A DNA stretch of 7,455 nucleotides from Candidatus Latescibacterota bacterium (GTDB taxonomy: Bacteria > Latescibacterota > Latescibacteria > Latescibacterales > Latescibacteraceae). Positions 7,113-7,455 of the stretch are shown here, piece after piece; within the stretch, counting starts at the first letter, position 1, and the number at the start of each line of letters is the position of its first letter. A program made the position numbers and the translations under genes. The stretch is taken from the NCBI GenBank assembly GCA_018656855.1, contig JABHYP010000296.1, forward strand, positions 1 to 7,455. The letters are read 5' to 3'. The notes under the pieces were generated by a model. That model had not been told where the DNA came from, did no database searches, and saw only the letters and a list, made by a program, of their open reading frames with translations.

Positions 7113-7118
7113 TAACTT

Positions 7119-7455
7119 GTGAAACGCGTATTAACTTCTGTAAGCATACTTATCTTCTTTCTGGGCTGCAGCAATCCTGAAACACAAATGGATACCGATA
7201 TTGAAGTTCCGGTTTCAGTAGAAGAAATTGGGCTTAAATCTATTGAGGAGTTTGTTGTGACTACCGGAACAGTCAAAGCGACCAAGGAAGTAATTCTCAA
7301 AAGCGAGACACCGGGTTTTTACCGCCTTGCTGTTAATCCGCAAACATCGAGGCCTTATGCACTTGGTGATATTGTAAAAAAAGATCAGGTGATTATTTAC
7401 CTGGATAACCCGGAACAGGAAAATTCCATCAAGATTGATTCTGTTGTGCTCAACC
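7119..7455 (+). CDS. Periplasmic adaptor (membrane-fusion) lipoprotein, N-terminal part
   Basis: The frame is open from the GTG to the end of the window (112 codons), so the gene is cut by the edge. The N-terminus MKRVLTSVSILIFFLGCSNP is a lipoprotein signal with the lipidated Cys expected at residue 17 (FLGC). After a polar linker the sequence follows the start of RND/MacA-type membrane-fusion proteins: PVSVEEIGLKSIEEFVVTTG, then TVKATKEVILKSETPGFY, then LGDIVKKDQVIIYLDNPEQE, the first half of the biotinyl-lipoyl-like domain (G.v.a...v.l.se..G......GD.VKK.Q....LD). Relative to the usual form there is a short insertion (NPQTSRPYA) before the LGDIVKK turn. The role is to link an inner-membrane pump to the TolC-type channel encoded just before. 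The pump type (RND or ABC) would be shown by the next gene downstream. Confidence 0.85.
   Translation, partial: MKRVLTSVSILIFFLGCSNPETQMDTDIEVPVSVEEIGLKSIEEFVVTTGTVKATKEVILKSETPGFYRLAVNPQTSRPYALGDIVKKDQVIIYLDNPEQENSIKIDSVVLN

Overview
The window looks like a chromosomal piece from a bacterium of the Fibrobacterota-Chlorobiota-Bacteroidota (FCB) group or a nearby uncultured phylum. Three things point there: an orphan FlgD-like/type IX-type C-terminal tail, an ABC-2 permease fused to an M1-peptidase-like ectodomain (an architecture best known from Bacteroidota), and a large outer-membrane beta-barrel resembling the DUF5686 group. All genes lie on the + strand. No tRNA, rRNA, CRISPR array or transposase was seen.

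Layout. Positions 1-516 hold the 3' end of an outer-membrane beta-barrel gene. Positions 517-865 hold no intact gene but carry two coding relics in tandem: the end of a FlgD-like/T9SS-type sorting domain, then the last ~44 codons of a golvesin-C-terminal-like domain. The second relic is clearly related to the 3' end of the large permease gene downstream (24 of 38 residues identical by eye). Next come an ABC-2 type ATPase (977-1885), a 1139-residue permease/ectodomain fusion (1999-5418), a TolC-family outer-membrane factor (5445-6932) and the beginning of a periplasmic adaptor lipoprotein (7119 to the window edge).

How the parts may work together. The ATPase and the fusion protein form a plausible ABC-2 transporter pair. 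The TolC-type protein starts 26 bp after the permease gene, so it is probably co-transcribed. The adaptor follows after a 186-bp gap with inverted repeats, a candidate -10 box and a good ribosome binding site. TolC and adaptor normally serve a third, inner-membrane pump. That pump may be encoded beyond the right edge (RND or MacB type), or the unusual ABC-2 permease may feed the same outer-membrane channel. The sequence does not decide between these.

The most unusual item is the permease fusion. Its M1-peptidase-like region seems to have lost the catalytic zinc-site glutamates, and it ends in a golvesin-like beta domain normally found on secreted proteins. A decayed paralogue of that domain lies just upstream of the operon.
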